In this document: positions 9,694 to 19,167 of the stretch, in pieces
Numbering within the stretch: position 1 is the stretch's first letter
Layout: each line of letters starts with the position of its first letter
NCBI RefSeq assembly: GCF_001418225.1
Contig: NZ_LIPT01000002.1
Coordinates: 549,126-613,125, forward strand
DNA: 64,000 bases
From: Pannonibacter indicus
Lineage (GTDB): Bacteria > Pseudomonadota > Alphaproteobacteria > Rhizobiales > Stappiaceae
Reading direction: 5' to 3'
The notes under the pieces: model-generated
Database searches by the model: none
What the model was told of the DNA's origin: nothing
Seen by the model: the letters and a program-made list of their open reading frames with translations, nothing else
Position numbers and translations under genes: made by a program

Positions 9694-12572
9694 GACGGGC
9701 AACAGCCATGCGCGGGTCCGGACGGGGTGCGGCGCATATTCTCGACACCGAAAGCCCGCTGAAGCGTCTCGTCCGCCGCAATCTGGTGGGTGCGGCCGGG
9801 CTTCTGGTCATAGCGCTGGCGGCGGCACTGGCGGCGAGCCTTGCTACATGGTCGGTGAATGACCCGAGCTTCAATCATGCGACGGGTGAGCCGGTGCGCA
9901 ATGCGCTGGGCACGCCGGGAGCAATCATCTCCGACATCCTGATGCAGTCGATCGGGCTGGCGACGGCTGTATTCCTGGTGCCGGTGGTGCTGTGGGGCTG
10001 GCGTCTTCTTTCGGGCAAGACCATGCGCATCGGCTTCCGCCGGATCATGTTCTGGTTCGTGGGCACACTTCTGGGCGCCGGTGCCGTTGCGGCGCTGCCC
10101 GTGCCGGAAAGCTGGCCGCTGCCGACGGGTCTTGGCGGCTTTGCCGGTGATGCCATGCACTATGTCCCCTCCATGCTGACCCACAATCTGACACCGGGCG
10201 CGGCAACCATTACCGGTGTGCTGGGGCTGGGGCTTCCATCCGTCTTCCTGCTGGTGGCCGCCGGTGCCTGGTTTGGCGACATGCGCGAGCGCTATCAGGA
10301 TGACGAAGAGGACTTGCCGTCCCTGCCGTCCCGCACCGCCCGCCAGCAGATGCGTGGCCGCAGGGCCGAGCCGCCCATTGACTTCGATGATGAGGACGAG
10401 GACGAGCGCGAACCCCGGTTTGCTGCGCTCATGGGGGCTGCCGCGCATTGGCGCCTGCAGGCCCAGTCTGCCGTGCAGCGCATGACCGGCATCGGCCTGT
10501 CCCGCCGCCATGTGCGGGAGGATGAGGAAGACGACTATTTCGAGGAGGATGCGGAGGACGAATATGCCGCTCCGCCCGCAAGCCGCTTCGGCTCGCTGCG
10601 CCGTGCGCTGAAGGAGCGCTTTGTTCCCGGCGAGGAAGACGATGGCCTTGGCGATCTTTATCCCGACGCCCGGGACACCCGCGAGGCGCCGCGCCGAGTG
10701 ACGTCACGCGGCCCGGTCATGGGCCGTGCGCCGCAGATGGAAGAGGACGAGGATTATTACGACGGCGGGGACGAAGCCTCCGCCTATGACGAGCCGCCGT
10801 TCGACATGGATGATGACGGCTACGGCATGGAAGAAGTTGTGCCGGTTGCGCCGCGTGGCCGTGGCAGAGGGCGGGATGAAGCCCCGCTCGACCGTCCGCC
10901 GCTGGGCCGTCCCGTTGGCATCGCCAGCCCCGATCAGGGCCGCGCCGGGCCGGGTGCCCCCGCACAGGGCGCTGCCCGTGTCGTGCCGCAGGCGCCGCGC
11001 CCGCAGCCGGGCCGCCGGGTCCAGGCCGAGGCCCAGCCTTCGCTGCTGGAAGCGCCCGATGTCTATGAACTGCCGCCTCTGCGGCTTCTGGCCGAGCCCA
11101 AGCCGGCCGGCAAGACGCCGGGCCTGTCCGCCGATGCTCTGGAGCAGAACGCCCGCATTCTCGAAGGCGTGCTCGAAGACTTCGGCGTGCGCGGCGAAAT
11201 CATCGAGGTGCGCCCCGGTCCGGTGGTGACGCTTTATGAGCTGGAGCCCGCTCCCGGCATCAAGTCCTCGCGCGTCATCGGCCTTGCCGATGATATCGCC
11301 CGCTCGATGAGCGCGATTTCCGCCCGCGTTGCCGTGATCCCCGGCAAGAACGCCATCGGCATCGAACTGCCGAACCAGAAGCGCGAGACGGTCTATCTGC
11401 GCGAACTGCTGGCGGCGGAGGATTTCGAGAAGTCGAAGGCGAAGCTCGCCATGGCGCTGGGCAAGACGATCAACGGCGAAAGCGTGATCGCCGATCTTGC
11501 CCGCATGCCGCATCTGCTCGTCGCCGGTACCACCGGCTCGGGCAAGTCGGTGTCGATCAACACCATGATCCTGTCGCTGCTGTACCGGATGACGCCGGAC
11601 CAGTGCAAGATGATCATGATCGACCCGAAAATGCTGGAACTGTCGATCTATGACGGCATTCCGCATCTTCTCACCCCGGTGGTGACCGACCCGAAGAAGG
11701 CGGTCGTGGCGCTCAAGTGGACCGTCCGCGAGATGGAAGAGCGCTACAAGAAGATGTCGAAGATGGGCGTGCGCAACATCGACGGCTACAACATGCGTGT
11801 GAAGCAGGCGCTGGAAAAGGGCGAAAGCTTCTCCCGCACCGTGCAGACGGGCTTCGACCGGGAGACCGGCCAGCCGATCTATGAGGAAGAGGATCTGCCG
11901 CTGGAGCCGATGCCCTTCATCGTGGTCATCGTCGACGAAATGGCCGACCTGATGATGGTGGCCGGCAAGGACATCGAAGGCGCGATCCAGCGCCTGGCCC
12001 AGATGGCCCGTGCCGCCGGCATCCACATCATCATGGCCACCCAGCGCCCGTCGGTGGACGTGATCACCGGCACGATCAAGGCCAACTTCCCGACGCGAAT
12101 CTCCTTCCAGGTGACGTCCAAGATCGACAGCCGCACCATTCTGGGCGAGCAGGGCGCCGAACAGCTTCTGGGCATGGGTGACATGCTCTATATGGCCGGC
12201 GGCGGCCGCATCCAGCGTGTCCACGGCCCCTTCGTCGCCGATGACGAGGTGGAGCAGATCGTCGCGCATCTGAAGCTTCAGGGCACGCCCCAGTATCTGG
12301 AGGCGGTGACCGAGGAAGAGGAGATGCAGGACAATCCCTATGATGCGGTGTCCGGCTCCGACGAGGGCAATGATCTCTACGACCGCGCCGTGGCCGTGGT
12401 TCTGCGCGACAAAAAGGTCTCGACCTCCTATGTCCAGCGCCGTCTTGGCATCGGCTATAACCGGGCTGCCTCGCTGATCGAGCGCATGGAACAAGAAGGC
12501 GTGATCAGCGCCGCCAACCATGCAGGAAAGCGTGAGATTCTGGTGAAAAACGGGGTGGACGAGGACTATTGA
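9690..12572 (+). CDS. ftsK: DNA translocase FtsK
   Basis: FtsK is anchored at the division septum and pumps chromosome ends apart, activating XerCD at dif. The 960 residues comprise four predicted membrane helices (about 30-52, 85-108, 115-140 and 165-190), then a long acidic and Pro/Arg-rich linker (about 200-460) with repeated Asp/Glu runs, then the RecA-like motor. The motor has Walker A in [19 protein letters not shown], Walker B in [14 protein letters not shown], and [13 protein letters not shown]. The C-terminal winged-helix gamma domain ([20 protein letters not shown]) reads KOPS sequences. It overlaps the aminotransferase gene by four bases. Confidence 0.97.
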   Translation: MRRATAMRGSGRGAAHILDTESPLKRLVRRNLVGAAGLLVIALAAALAASLATWSVNDPSFNHATGEPVRNALGTPGAIISDILMQSIGLATAVFLVPVVLWGWRLLSGKTMRIGFRRIMFWFVGTLLGAGAVAALPVPESWPLPTGLGGFAGDAMHYVPSMLTHNLTPGAATITGVLGLGLPSVFLLVAAGAWFGDMRERYQDDEEDLPSLPSRTARQQMRGRRAEPPIDFDDEDEDEREPRFAALMGAAAHWRLQAQSAVQRMTGIGLSRRHVREDEEDDYFEEDAEDEYAAPPASRFGSLRRALKERFVPGEEDDGLGDLYPDARDTREAPRRVTSRGPVMGRAPQMEEDEDYYDGGDEASAYDEPPFDMDDDGYGMEEVVPVAPRGRGRGRDEAPLDRPPLGRPVGIASPDQGRAGPGAPAQGAARVVPQAPRPQPGRRVQAEAQPSLLEAPDVYELPPLRLLAEPKPAGKTPGLSADALEQNARILEGVLEDFGVRGEIIEVRPGPVVTLYELEPAPGIKSSRVIGLADDIARSMSAISARVAVIPGKNAIGIELPNQKRETVYLRELLAAEDFEKSKAKLAMALGKTINGESVIADLARMPHLLVAGTTGSGKSVSINTMILSLLYRMTPDQCKMIMIDPKMLELSIYDGIPHLLTPVVTDPKKAVVALKWTVREMEERYKKMSKMGVRNIDGYNMRVKQALEKGESFSRTVQTGFDRETGQPIYEEEDLPLEPMPFIVVIVDEMADLMMVAGKDIEGAIQRLAQMARAAGIHIIMATQRPSVDVITGTIKANFPTRISFQVTSKIDSRTILGEQGAEQLLGMGDMLYMAGGGRIQRVHGPFVADDEVEQIVAHLKLQGTPQYLEAVTEEEEMQDNPYDAVSGSDEGNDLYDRAVAVVLRDKKVSTSYVQRRLGIGYNRAASLIERMEQEGVISAANHAGKREILVKNGVDEDY

Positions 12573-12687
12573 TCCGCCCCGTCCGCCGCAACCTTGCCAC
12601 AAGCGGGAACTAGAACGGCTCTCAGACATTGAGGGAAGCGGCTGCAGGATTTCTGCCGGGCCGCCTCGAAGGAGCCCTGAGCATACC

Positions 12688-13341
12688 ATGAAGCCAAACT
12701 GTTCGCATCGCTTCCTGTCCTGGACTGCGGCCATCATGCTGAGCGTGGCAGCTGCTCTGTCGCCTGCCGCCGCGCAGCAGAAGGCGCCCTTGAGTCCGCA
12801 GGACCAGGAAACGCTGAACGAGGTCAATACCTACTTCAACTCGGTGCGGACCATGCATGGCGATTTCGTGCAGTTCGGCCCCGAGGGCGGGCAGGTGGAA
12901 GGCAAGTTCTATCTGGAGCGTCCGGGCAAGATCCGCTTCTACTACAACCCGCCCGCACAGCTCGACATAATCGCCGATGGCAAGTCGGTTTCCGTGCTGG
13001 ACCGCAAGGTGCAGACGCAGGACATCTGGCCGCTGAGCGAAACCCCGCTGCGCTTCCTGCTGGCCGAGCAGATCGACCTTACCAAGGACACCAATGTGGT
13101 GGGCGTGGTGGTGGAGCCCGATCTTGTGACTGTTGTGGTCGAGGACCGCACCACCTTCAATTCCGGCAAGCTGACGCTGATCTTCGACGCCCAGACCTTC
13201 GATCTGAAGCAGTGGACCGTGACGGATGCGCAAGGCATGGACACGTCGGTGGCAATCTATAATGTGACCGCGAACGGGCCTTCGAATCCGAAGCTCTTCG
13301 TCATCGACTATCTGGCAGCCGCCCGCCAGAGCCGGAACTGA
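12688..13341 (+). CDS. lolA: Outer-membrane lipoprotein carrier protein LolA-type
   Basis: LolA ferries lipoproteins across the periplasm from LolCDE to the outer membrane. The 217-residue protein starts with a signal peptide (hydrophobic SWTAAIMLSVAAALS, cleavage near PAAAQQ). It continues with the family pattern: LNEVNTYFNSVRTMHGDFVQ, the beta-barrel strands GKFYLERPGKIRFYY, then LDIIADGKSVSVLDRKVQTQ. No LolB gene is visible, which is normal for Alphaproteobacteria. It follows ftsK by 115 bases on the same strand. The lolA-after-ftsK order is one I recall from other Hyphomicrobiales. Confidence 0.92.
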   Translation: MKPNCSHRFLSWTAAIMLSVAAALSPAAAQQKAPLSPQDQETLNEVNTYFNSVRTMHGDFVQFGPEGGQVEGKFYLERPGKIRFYYNPPAQLDIIADGKSVSVLDRKVQTQDIWPLSETPLRFLLAEQIDLTKDTNVVGVVVEPDLVTVVVEDRTTFNSGKLTLIFDAQTFDLKQWTVTDAQGMDTSVAIYNVTANGPSNPKLFVIDYLAAARQSRN

Positions 13342-13386
13342 TCCGGCCGCGCGCAGCGGCTGCCCGCTTCAGGGCGCCGCCGCAGC

Positions 13387-14442
13387 ATGACTTCCGATCC
13401 TTCCCGCCGTGAGCCTCTGGCGCTTGTGCTGCTGCGGCGCCATGCGGCAGAGCACGGGCTGACCGTTTTTGCCGAACCCGCCTATGGCTATGCGGGCTAT
13501 GTGGAGGCGCCGGGCGGGCGCCGTGCCTTCTTCAAGGGCGCGGGCTTCGACATCAATCCCGCTGCCGCTTCTGCCATCGCCCGCGACAAGGCCTATGGCG
13601 CCTTCTTTCTGGAGGCGGCCGGCCTCAGCGTGCCGCGCGGGGTACTGATCAGTTCGCAGCGTTTCATCCGCGACATCGAGGTGAAAAACCCGGCTGTTGC
13701 CGCAAGGCTGAACGGGGAGGCTGAGGCAATCGCCTTTGCCCGGGAGACGGGCTTTCCGCTGTTCGTGAAGCCCAATGATGATTCGGAAGGGCGCGGCATC
13801 CTGCGGGTGCAGGACGAACGGGGGCTTTCCTCCGCGCTGACCGTTCTGGGCGCCAGTTATGACCGCATTCTGGTGCAGGAAGAGGTGAGGGGGCGGGATT
13901 ACCGGGTGCTGGTGCTGGATGGGGAGGTTCTGGCCGTGTTCGAGCGGCGGCCCTTCTCGGTAACCGGTGATGGTGTTTCTTCCCTCCGGGTACTGATCAC
14001 GCAGGCAACGCAGGGCTTTGCCGCGGGCGGCAAGGGCTCGAAGATTGCGGCGGATGATCCGCGCATTCTCGCCTTTCTCGCCAACAGCGGCATGGATCTC
14101 ACCCACGTGCCGAAAGCCGGTGCAGCCGTGGCGCTGCTGCCCAATGCGAACCTTTCTTCCGGCGGCAGTGCGGTGGATGTGACCGGCGCGATCAGCCCGT
14201 ATTTTTCTGAGATAGCCCGCAAGGCGGGCGAGGCCGTGGGCTTGCGGCTCTATGGTCTTGATCTCATCTGCCCGGATATTGCGGCAGGGTCTGGCCCCTA
14301 TGCCATTCTTGAGATGAATGCGGCGCCGGGCCTCAGTCATTTTCACCGGCTCGGCCCGCATGAGGCGCTGCGCGTGGAGGAAATCTATGCAAGGATCTTC
14401 GACGCGCTGACACGGGGGATCAGGGCAGGAGCGAAGCCATGA
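13387..14442 (+). CDS. Stand-alone ATP-grasp ligase related to the cyanophycin synthetase/GshF domain
   Basis: This 351-residue protein looks like a single ATP-grasp ligase. Visible are the nucleotide-binding strand FPLFVKPNDDSEGRGI, the acidic metal-site motif ILEMNAAPGL, and the family-specific stretch LPNANLSSGGSAVDVTGAIS, which resembles the corresponding part of cyanophycin synthetase and of the GshF glutathione synthetase domain. It lacks the other domains of those enzymes, so it is neither as such. It probably couples an acid to an amine with ATP through an acyl phosphate, but the substrates are unknown. Its stop overlaps the next start (ATGA), so it is translationally coupled to a DNA glycosylase; lolA is 45 bases upstream. 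Confidence 0.75.
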   Translation: MTSDPSRREPLALVLLRRHAAEHGLTVFAEPAYGYAGYVEAPGGRRAFFKGAGFDINPAAASAIARDKAYGAFFLEAAGLSVPRGVLISSQRFIRDIEVKNPAVAARLNGEAEAIAFARETGFPLFVKPNDDSEGRGILRVQDERGLSSALTVLGASYDRILVQEEVRGRDYRVLVLDGEVLAVFERRPFSVTGDGVSSLRVLITQATQGFAAGGKGSKIAADDPRILAFLANSGMDLTHVPKAGAAVALLPNANLSSGGSAVDVTGAISPYFSEIARKAGEAVGLRLYGLDLICPDIAAGSGPYAILEMNAAPGLSHFHRLGPHEALRVEEIYARIFDALTRGIRAGAKP

Positions 14443-15083
14443 GCGTGATCATCGAAACGCCGGAGCATATCGCTGCGGGCCTTGCCGCATTGGCCGCCGC
14501 CGATCCGCGCCTGCCTGCGGTCATTTCCTTTGCTGGCGAAGTGCCCCTGCGCCGCCGGCCGCCAAGCTTTGCAGCATTGGTGCAGATCATCATCTCGCAG
14601 CAGGTGTCCGTCGCCAGCGCCAATGCCATTGGCGCAAGGCTTGCCGCCCTCGTCGATCCGCTGGAAGCACATGTTCTGCTCTCCCATACGGAAGAGGCGC
14701 TGGGCGGCGCAGGGTTGTCCCGGCCCAAGATCCGCGCCGTGCGGGCGCTGGCTGAAGCGGTCGGCGGCGGGCTGGATCTTCAGGCGCTGGCGAGCGTTCC
14801 GGCCGATGTGGCGCGGGAGGCGCTGTGCCAGGTCAAGGGAATCGGCCGCTGGACGGCGGATATCTACCTGCTCTTCTGTGCCGGCCATCCGGATATCTTC
14901 CCCAGCGGCGACATTGCCCTGCAGAATGCGGTGCGCGATGCCTTCGCTCTGCCGGACCGCCCCAGTCCCCGTGCGCTGGATGAACTGGCGGAAGCCTGGG
15001 CTCCCTGGCGCGGTGTCGCAGCCCGCCTGTTCTGGGCCTGGTACAAGGCCGCCCGCGAGGGCCGCGACAGCCAGCCGCTTTAG
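14439..15083 (+). CDS. AlkA-type DNA-3-methyladenine glycosylase (HhH-GPD)
   Basis: This is a base-excision repair enzyme that removes alkylated purines. The 214 residues form the helix-hairpin-helix GPD fold without the N-terminal beta domain of E. coli AlkA. The substrate-pocket helix is LVQIIISQQVSVASANAIG. The hairpin is LCQVKGIGRWTADIYLLF, and the catalytic Asp is in PSGDIALQNAV. No iron-sulfur cysteine set is seen, unlike EndoIII and MutY, which fits the AlkA subfamily. It overlaps the ATP-grasp gene by 4 bases. Confidence 0.88.
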   Translation: MSVIIETPEHIAAGLAALAAADPRLPAVISFAGEVPLRRRPPSFAALVQIIISQQVSVASANAIGARLAALVDPLEAHVLLSHTEEALGGAGLSRPKIRAVRALAEAVGGGLDLQALASVPADVAREALCQVKGIGRWTADIYLLFCAGHPDIFPSGDIALQNAVRDAFALPDRPSPRALDELAEAWAPWRGVAARLFWAWYKAAREGRDSQPL

Positions 15084-15105
15084 AAGCGGGAACTGGTATC
15101 AACCT

Positions 15106-15136
15106 TTGACATTGCCGCAGCGGCGGGGAATATGCA
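15106..15136 (+). promoter_or_regulatory. Candidate sigma-70 promoter of bioMN
   Basis: TTGACA at 15106-15111 is followed after 17 bases by AATATG (15129-15134), an imperfect -10 element. It lies just upstream of bioM and downstream of the glycosylase stop. No BioR-type palindrome (TTAT-4-ATAA) is visible here. Confidence 0.4.
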
Positions 15137-15166
15137 GGCCGCAACAGAGGGAACGGATCACCGCCC

Positions 15167-15937
15167 ATGGCCTTTTGGCGCCTCAAACCCGGCAGCGGCA
15201 AGATGGAGACGGCTTGCGACCCGCGCCGGGCTGATTATGCCGTGTTTGATCAGGTGAGCCTGAAGCGCGGGGACAAGACCGTGCTGGACGGGCTGAATCT
15301 CACCTTGAGCGAGCGGCGGATTGCGCTGATCGGGCTCAATGGGTCTGGCAAGAGCAGCTTCGTGCGCCTGCTCAACGGCCTGCTGCTGCCGGACAGCGGC
15401 ACCTTGCAGATCTACGGCGCGGACACCCGGCAGGCGCGGGCGAACCTGCCGCGCCATGTGGGCTTTGTCTTCCAGAACCCGGACCATCAGGCGATCTTCC
15501 CGACGGTGGAGGAGGAGATTGCCTTCGGCCTGACCCAGCTGGGCCAGTCCCGGCAGGAGGCCCGGCTCAATGCCCGGCGTTTTCTGGAGGCTCACGGCTG
15601 CGCCCATCTGGCGGAGCGGCCCTTTCTGGACCTGTCCGAGGGGCAGAAGCAGCTCATCTGCATTCTTGCGGTGCTGGTGATGCAGCCGGGGCTGATCGTC
15701 TTTGACGAGCCCTTTTCCAGCCTCGATGGCCTCGCCACCCGCCAGATCATGTCGCTGATCCGGGGGCTGGAGCAGAAGCTGATCATGGTCAGCCATGATC
15801 TGGAACTGATCCGCGATTTCGACCGGGTGCTGTGGCTGCAGGACGGCCAGATCCGCATGGACGGTGAGCCCGGCGCGGTGCTGCCCGCCTATGTGGATGA
15901 TATCGAGCGGCGCGCCGCCGTCTCCGGCCTGTTGTGA
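15167..15937 (+). CDS. bioM: ECF transporter ATPase, BioM-type
   Basis: This is the cytoplasmic ATPase of an energy-coupling-factor vitamin importer. The 256 residues show Walker A GLNGSGKSSF, Q-loop FVFQNPDHQAIFP, signature LSEGQKQL, Walker B LIVFDEPFSSLD and switch His MVSHDLEL. I assign it to biotin uptake because it is followed by a short BioN-like T component and because the genome has a bioY elsewhere (60170). The usual BioY is not adjacent, so another substrate-binding partner is possible. The ATG at 15167 lacks a close ribosome-binding site, and an internal ATG at 15203 is an alternative start. Confidence 0.8.
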   Translation: MAFWRLKPGSGKMETACDPRRADYAVFDQVSLKRGDKTVLDGLNLTLSERRIALIGLNGSGKSSFVRLLNGLLLPDSGTLQIYGADTRQARANLPRHVGFVFQNPDHQAIFPTVEEEIAFGLTQLGQSRQEARLNARRFLEAHGCAHLAERPFLDLSEGQKQLICILAVLVMQPGLIVFDEPFSSLDGLATRQIMSLIRGLEQKLIMVSHDLELIRDFDRVLWLQDGQIRMDGEPGAVLPAYVDDIERRAAVSGLL

Positions 15938-15944
15938 GGCACGC

Positions 15945-16577
15945 GTGATCTCGCTCTATCTGCCCGGAACCAGCCTTCTCCACCGCCTGCCTGCCGGGGT
16001 GAAGCTCACCGGTCTGGCCGCCGCCAGCCTGATGTTCTTCCCCGTGGAAAATGCCGTCATTCTGGCGGCGGGCTGCGGCGCGGTGCTGGCCGTTTATGCG
16101 GCGCTGGGCCGGGCGGCCCTGCAGCAGCTCTCGCTCTTGCGCCCGCTGCTGCCGCTGTTCGCCGTGCTGCTGGCGCTGCACTGGCTGTCCGGCTCGCTCA
16201 TGGGGGGCGTTGTGGTGCTGCTGCGGCTCTTGCTGCTGGTGATGCTGGCCAATCTCGTCACCATGACAACGCGCATGGATGACATGCTGGAGGCGATTTC
16301 GCCCCTGTTCCGCCCGCTGGCCTACTTTGGTGTTTCGCCGCGCCGCCCGGCGCTGGCCGTCACGCTTGTCCTGCGCTTCGTGCCGGTGCTGCTGGCGCTG
16401 AGCGCTGCCCAGCGGGAAGCCTATCAGGCCCGCACCGGCAAACGCAGCAGCTGGCGGCTTCTTGCTCCCTTCGCCCTTCAGGCCCTCGCCATGGCCGACC
16501 ACGTGGGCGAAGCCCTTGTTGCCCGCGGCGGCGCCGACGGGTTTGGTGCTGCGGAGCGGGGGAAGAGGCGGGGGTAA
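15945..16577 (+). CDS. bioN: ECF transporter transmembrane protein, BioN-type
   Basis: This is the EcfT scaffold that links the ATPase to the vitamin-binding S component. The 210 residues contain about five membrane segments (starting GVKLTGLAAASLMFFPVENA) and, near the C-terminus, the coupling helix with an ALVARGG signature; QART earlier resembles the first Ala-Arg-Gly motif. Translation probably begins at GTG 15945 (ISLYLPGTSLLHRLPAGVK), with GAGG 5 bases upstream and overlapping the bioM stop. Length fits BioN (about 200) better than CbiQ. The gene converges on queF across a short palindrome. Confidence 0.8.
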   Translation: MISLYLPGTSLLHRLPAGVKLTGLAAASLMFFPVENAVILAAGCGAVLAVYAALGRAALQQLSLLRPLLPLFAVLLALHWLSGSLMGGVVVLLRLLLLVMLANLVTMTTRMDDMLEAISPLFRPLAYFGVSPRRPALAVTLVLRFVPVLLALSAAQREAYQARTGKRSSWRLLAPFALQALAMADHVGEALVARGGADGFGAAERGKRRG

Positions 16578-16610
16578 TGGTTCGAAATTTTCCCCACCTT
16601 CTCTGTATTC

Positions 16611-16639
16611 GTCATACCATGATCAAGTCATGGCATGAC
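16611..16639. repeat. Imperfect palindrome between convergent bioN and queF
   Basis: GTCATACCATGA (16611-16622) and TCATGGCATGAC (16628-16639) form a 12-bp stem with one mismatch and a 5-base loop. It has the look of an extragenic palindrome and shares GTCATACC with the larger element at 36768-36822. A run of nine G (16645-16653) follows immediately before the queF stop. Confidence 0.6.
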
Positions 16640-16655
16640 GGAGTGGGGGGGGGAA

Positions 16656-17123
16656 TCACCCCCGCCCGCGGTAGGGCTGCACGCCCTGCTCGGGGATCCA
16701 CACACCCTCCGGCGCCGGGCCGGTCTGGTAGAACACGTCGATCGGGATGCCGCCGCGCGGATACCAGTAGCCGCCGATGCGCAGCCATTGGGGTGAGAGG
16801 AAGTCCACCAGCCGCTTGCCTATCGACACGGTGCAGTCCTCATGGAAGGCGCCGTGGTTGCGGAAGGAGCCGAGGAAAAGCTTCAGGGATTTGCTCTCCA
16901 CCAGCCAGTCTGCGGGCACATAGTCGATGACGAGATGGGCGAAATCCGGTGCGCCGGTGATCGGGCAGAGCGAGGTAAACTCGGGCGCCACGAAACGCAC
17001 CATGTAGCCGGTGCCCGCCTGCGGATTGGGTACGCGCTCCAGCACCGCCTCTTCCGGGCTCTGGGGCAGGGCGGTGGAGGACCCGAGTTGGGTCAGGTTC
17101 TGATAGATGGTCTTGTCACTCAT
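16656..17123 (-). CDS. queF: NADPH-dependent 7-cyano-7-deazaguanine reductase
   Basis: QueF reduces preQ0 to preQ1, the last step before the base is inserted into tRNA. The 155-residue unimodular form is visible, with the nucleophilic Cys in [12 protein letters not shown], the NADPH/preQ0-binding [15 protein letters not shown] and HEDCT. ATG 17123 (SDKTIYQN) is preferred over the GTG two codons earlier because GGAG lies 7 bases upstream of it. It is the last gene of the queCDEF operon, and only 2 bases separate it from the queE stop. Confidence 0.96.
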   Translation of the reverse strand: MSDKTIYQNLTQLGSSTALPQSPEEAVLERVPNPQAGTGYMVRFVAPEFTSLCPITGAPDFAHLVIDYVPADWLVESKSLKLFLGSFRNHGAFHEDCTVSIGKRLVDFLSPQWLRIGGYWYPRGGIPIDVFYQTGPAPEGVWIPEQGVQPYRGRG

Positions 17124-17125
17124 GG

Positions 17126-17854
17126 TCACACTCCGCGAAGGTTGCCCCAGATGAGGGTATGAAGTTGCGGCAGGATGCTGGCCTGGAACCAGCGGTCATT
17201 GGCGGCCCGGCCGATCAGCCAGCGCAGCCGCGCCATGATGCCGGGAATGTCGATCACCGCATCCTCCTGACCGGCAGGCGGCGGTGTGTGGTTGCCGGGC
17301 TGCAGATAGACCGGCAGATGCGGATAGGCGCGCGCCACCTCTCTGGCAAAGCCGTAATCTGCTTCGTCAAAGACGACGAATTTCAGCGCGATTGCCGTAT
17401 TGGGGCCAGCGGCGGCCACCGCATCCGCCAGCGCCTTGCGGTCAAACGCCATGCCGCTGGACGGCGGCTTGGGGCTGAGGCTGAGGACATCGAGCGCCGC
17501 GAACCAGTCCCGCGACAGGCTGCCCTGCGTTTCCAGCGCGAAACGGTAGCCCTCGCGCTTGCCCAGTTCAATCAGCCGGCCCAGCGGCTGGATGGCCGGG
17601 TTGCCGCCCGAAACGGTGACCATCAGCGGCTCGCCCCCGGACAGGCGCCGCACCTCGTCCATCACGGCGTCCGCGCTCATGGGCGTCCAGGTGTCCCGGT
17701 AGGCGCTGTCCACCGCATGCAGGGTGTCGCACCAGGAGCAGCGGAAATCGCAGCCGCCGGTGCGCACGAAGACGGTGGCCATGCCGATCAGCGCGCCTTC
17801 GCCCTGGATGGTCGGGCCGAAGATTTCGCTGATGCGCAAGATCTCGCCGCTCAT
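17126..17854 (-). CDS. queE: 7-carboxy-7-deazaguanine synthase (radical SAM)
   Basis: QueE converts carboxytetrahydropterin to 7-carboxy-7-deazaguanine by radical-SAM ring contraction. The 242 residues contain the cluster motif CDFRCSWC (CX3CX2C, cysteines near 33, 37 and 40), preceded by [16 protein letters not shown] and followed by [13 protein letters not shown]. The ATG at 17854 overlaps the queD stop (ATGA), which fixes the start although the frame stays open further upstream. Confidence 0.95.
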   Translation of the reverse strand: MSGEILRISEIFGPTIQGEGALIGMATVFVRTGGCDFRCSWCDTLHAVDSAYRDTWTPMSADAVMDEVRRLSGGEPLMVTVSGGNPAIQPLGRLIELGKREGYRFALETQGSLSRDWFAALDVLSLSPKPPSSGMAFDRKALADAVAAAGPNTAIALKFVVFDEADYGFAREVARAYPHLPVYLQPGNHTPPPAGQEDAVIDIPGIMARLRWLIGRAANDRWFQASILPQLHTLIWGNLRGV

Positions 17855-18231
17855 GCGCTGCACCCGCAGCTGCCTTTCGGGCGGTATTCGGCCATGGTCT
17901 TGGGCGTCTCGCGCACGCGCACGGCGCTCACCTCCGGCCAGCGCGCCTTGCACCAGTCGTAGAAGAGCCGGGCCATGCGCTCGGCGGTGACATTGCCGTT
18001 GCCCAGCACATCGTTGAGGTGGCGGTGGTCGAGAGTGTCGTCGAGCCAGGTCTTGAAGGGGCCAAGCTCCCGGTAGTCCCGCACGAAGCCCACGCTGTCC
18101 AGCGTTTCGGACATCAGCTCCACCTCGACCACATAATTGTGCCCGTGCAGCCGGGCGCAAGGGTGGTCATCTGGCAGGCCGAAGAGCTGGTGGGAGGCGG
18201 AGAAGTGAAACTCCTTGGCGATCCTAAACAC
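17851..18231 (-). CDS. queD: 6-carboxytetrahydropterin synthase
   Basis: QueD makes 6-carboxy-5,6,7,8-tetrahydropterin from dihydroneopterin triphosphate. The 126 residues carry the three zinc histidines (FSASHQL and [11 protein letters not shown]) and the catalytic Cys in [11 protein letters not shown]. The likely start is GTG at 18231 or 18234 ([14 protein letters not shown]), inside the 3' end of queC, giving an overlap of about 8-11 bases. There is no in-frame ATG nearby. The stop overlaps queE by four bases. Confidence 0.93.
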   Translation of the reverse strand: MFRIAKEFHFSASHQLFGLPDDHPCARLHGHNYVVEVELMSETLDSVGFVRDYRELGPFKTWLDDTLDHRHLNDVLGNGNVTAERMARLFYDWCKARWPEVSAVRVRETPKTMAEYRPKGSCGCSA

Positions 18232-18913
18232 CACAGGCCTCCTTCCAGAAATCCGGGTCGGCATAGGTGGTGGGATCTTCCGCACCCGCCATATGGAAGG
18301 CCTCGCGCCGTTCCACGCAGGTGCCGCAACGCCCGCAGTGGATCTCCCCGCCCTTGTAGCAGGACCAGGAGCGGGTGTAGTCGACGCCAAGACGCACGCC
18401 TTCGGCCGCAATGGCCGCCTTGTCCGTGTGGACATAGGGCGTGTAGAGCCGCACATCCGCGACACCGGCCAGCGCCTGGCGCTGCATGGTTTCGAAGGCC
18501 TCGGTAAAACCGGGGCGGCAGTCGGGATAGATGAAGTGATCCCCGCCATGGACGGCAGTTGCCACCGCCTCGGCCCCACGCGCGGCGGCAATGCCGAAGG
18601 CAATGGCCAGCATGATGGCATTGCGGTTCGGCACCACAGTGATGCGCATGGTTTCTTCGGCATAGTGGCCATCGGGGACGGCCACGTCATCGGTCAGGGC
18701 CGAGCCGGACAGCTGGCGGCCGATGCCGGAAATGTCGATGACGATGTGTTCAACGCCCAGATCATCCGCACAGGCTCTGGCAAAATCCAGCTCCTTGAGG
18801 TGCCTCTGGCCGTAGTTGAAGGAAACGAGCCCGACCAGCTCGTTCTCTTGCGCAACCTTGTGCGCAAGGGTGACGGAATCCATTCCGCCGGAACAGACGA
18901 CAAGCGTTTTCAA
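18224..18913 (-). CDS. queC: 7-cyano-7-deazaguanine synthase
   Basis: QueC uses ATP and ammonia to turn 7-carboxy-7-deazaguanine into preQ0. The 229-residue N-type ATP pyrophosphatase begins KTLVVCSGGMDSVTLAH (the PP-loop SGGMDS) and ends with the zinc site CYKGGEIHCGRCGTCVERR (four Cys). Start is TTG 18913: AAGGGA lies 7 bases upstream and the family homology begins there, although the frame is open to 19018. The ribosome-binding site is part of a preQ1 riboswitch, so the whole operon is probably shut off when preQ1 is plentiful. Confidence 0.95.
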   Translation of the reverse strand: MKTLVVCSGGMDSVTLAHKVAQENELVGLVSFNYGQRHLKELDFARACADDLGVEHIVIDISGIGRQLSGSALTDDVAVPDGHYAEETMRITVVPNRNAIMLAIAFGIAAARGAEAVATAVHGGDHFIYPDCRPGFTEAFETMQRQALAGVADVRLYTPYVHTDKAAIAAEGVRLGVDYTRSWSCYKGGEIHCGRCGTCVERREAFHMAGAEDPTTYADPDFWKEACGV

Positions 18914-18922
18914 AGATGTGTC

Positions 18923-18960
18923 CCTTGTTTTCGCTGGAACCGGGTAGGCTGCGACCGGTT
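18923..18960 (-). promoter_or_regulatory. preQ1-I riboswitch controlling queCDEF
   Basis: Read on the minus strand, stem P1 is a perfect 6-bp pairing (AACCGG with CCGGTT). Its loop is TCGCAGCCTAC, containing the ligand-site CGCAG of preQ1-I aptamers. After P1 comes an A-rich tail (CGAAAACAAGG), whose AGG can pair with CCT in the loop to form the P2 pseudoknot. That AGG is also the Shine-Dalgarno of queC, 7-8 bases before its TTG start, so ligand binding should block translation. The layout matches the known class-I (type 2-like) fold in size, order and key bases. Confidence 0.85.
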
Positions 18961-19167
18961 GACCGCCCGAGGGGCGAACGGGGCCTTTTAGCAGCAGTTC
19001 TGCAAAAGGGAAGGGCAAAGCGCCCGGTTTTTGCCGTTTACCTTGCGTAAAGAATCCTTAACTCTTTGTTGAGATGATTCGGCCATGCCCCGCTGAAAAG
19101 GGGCAGAGACGGAGGGCCAGAAGGCCCGGCAGGCCGCCACAGGCAGCAGACAGGCCAGGAGGGCCCC

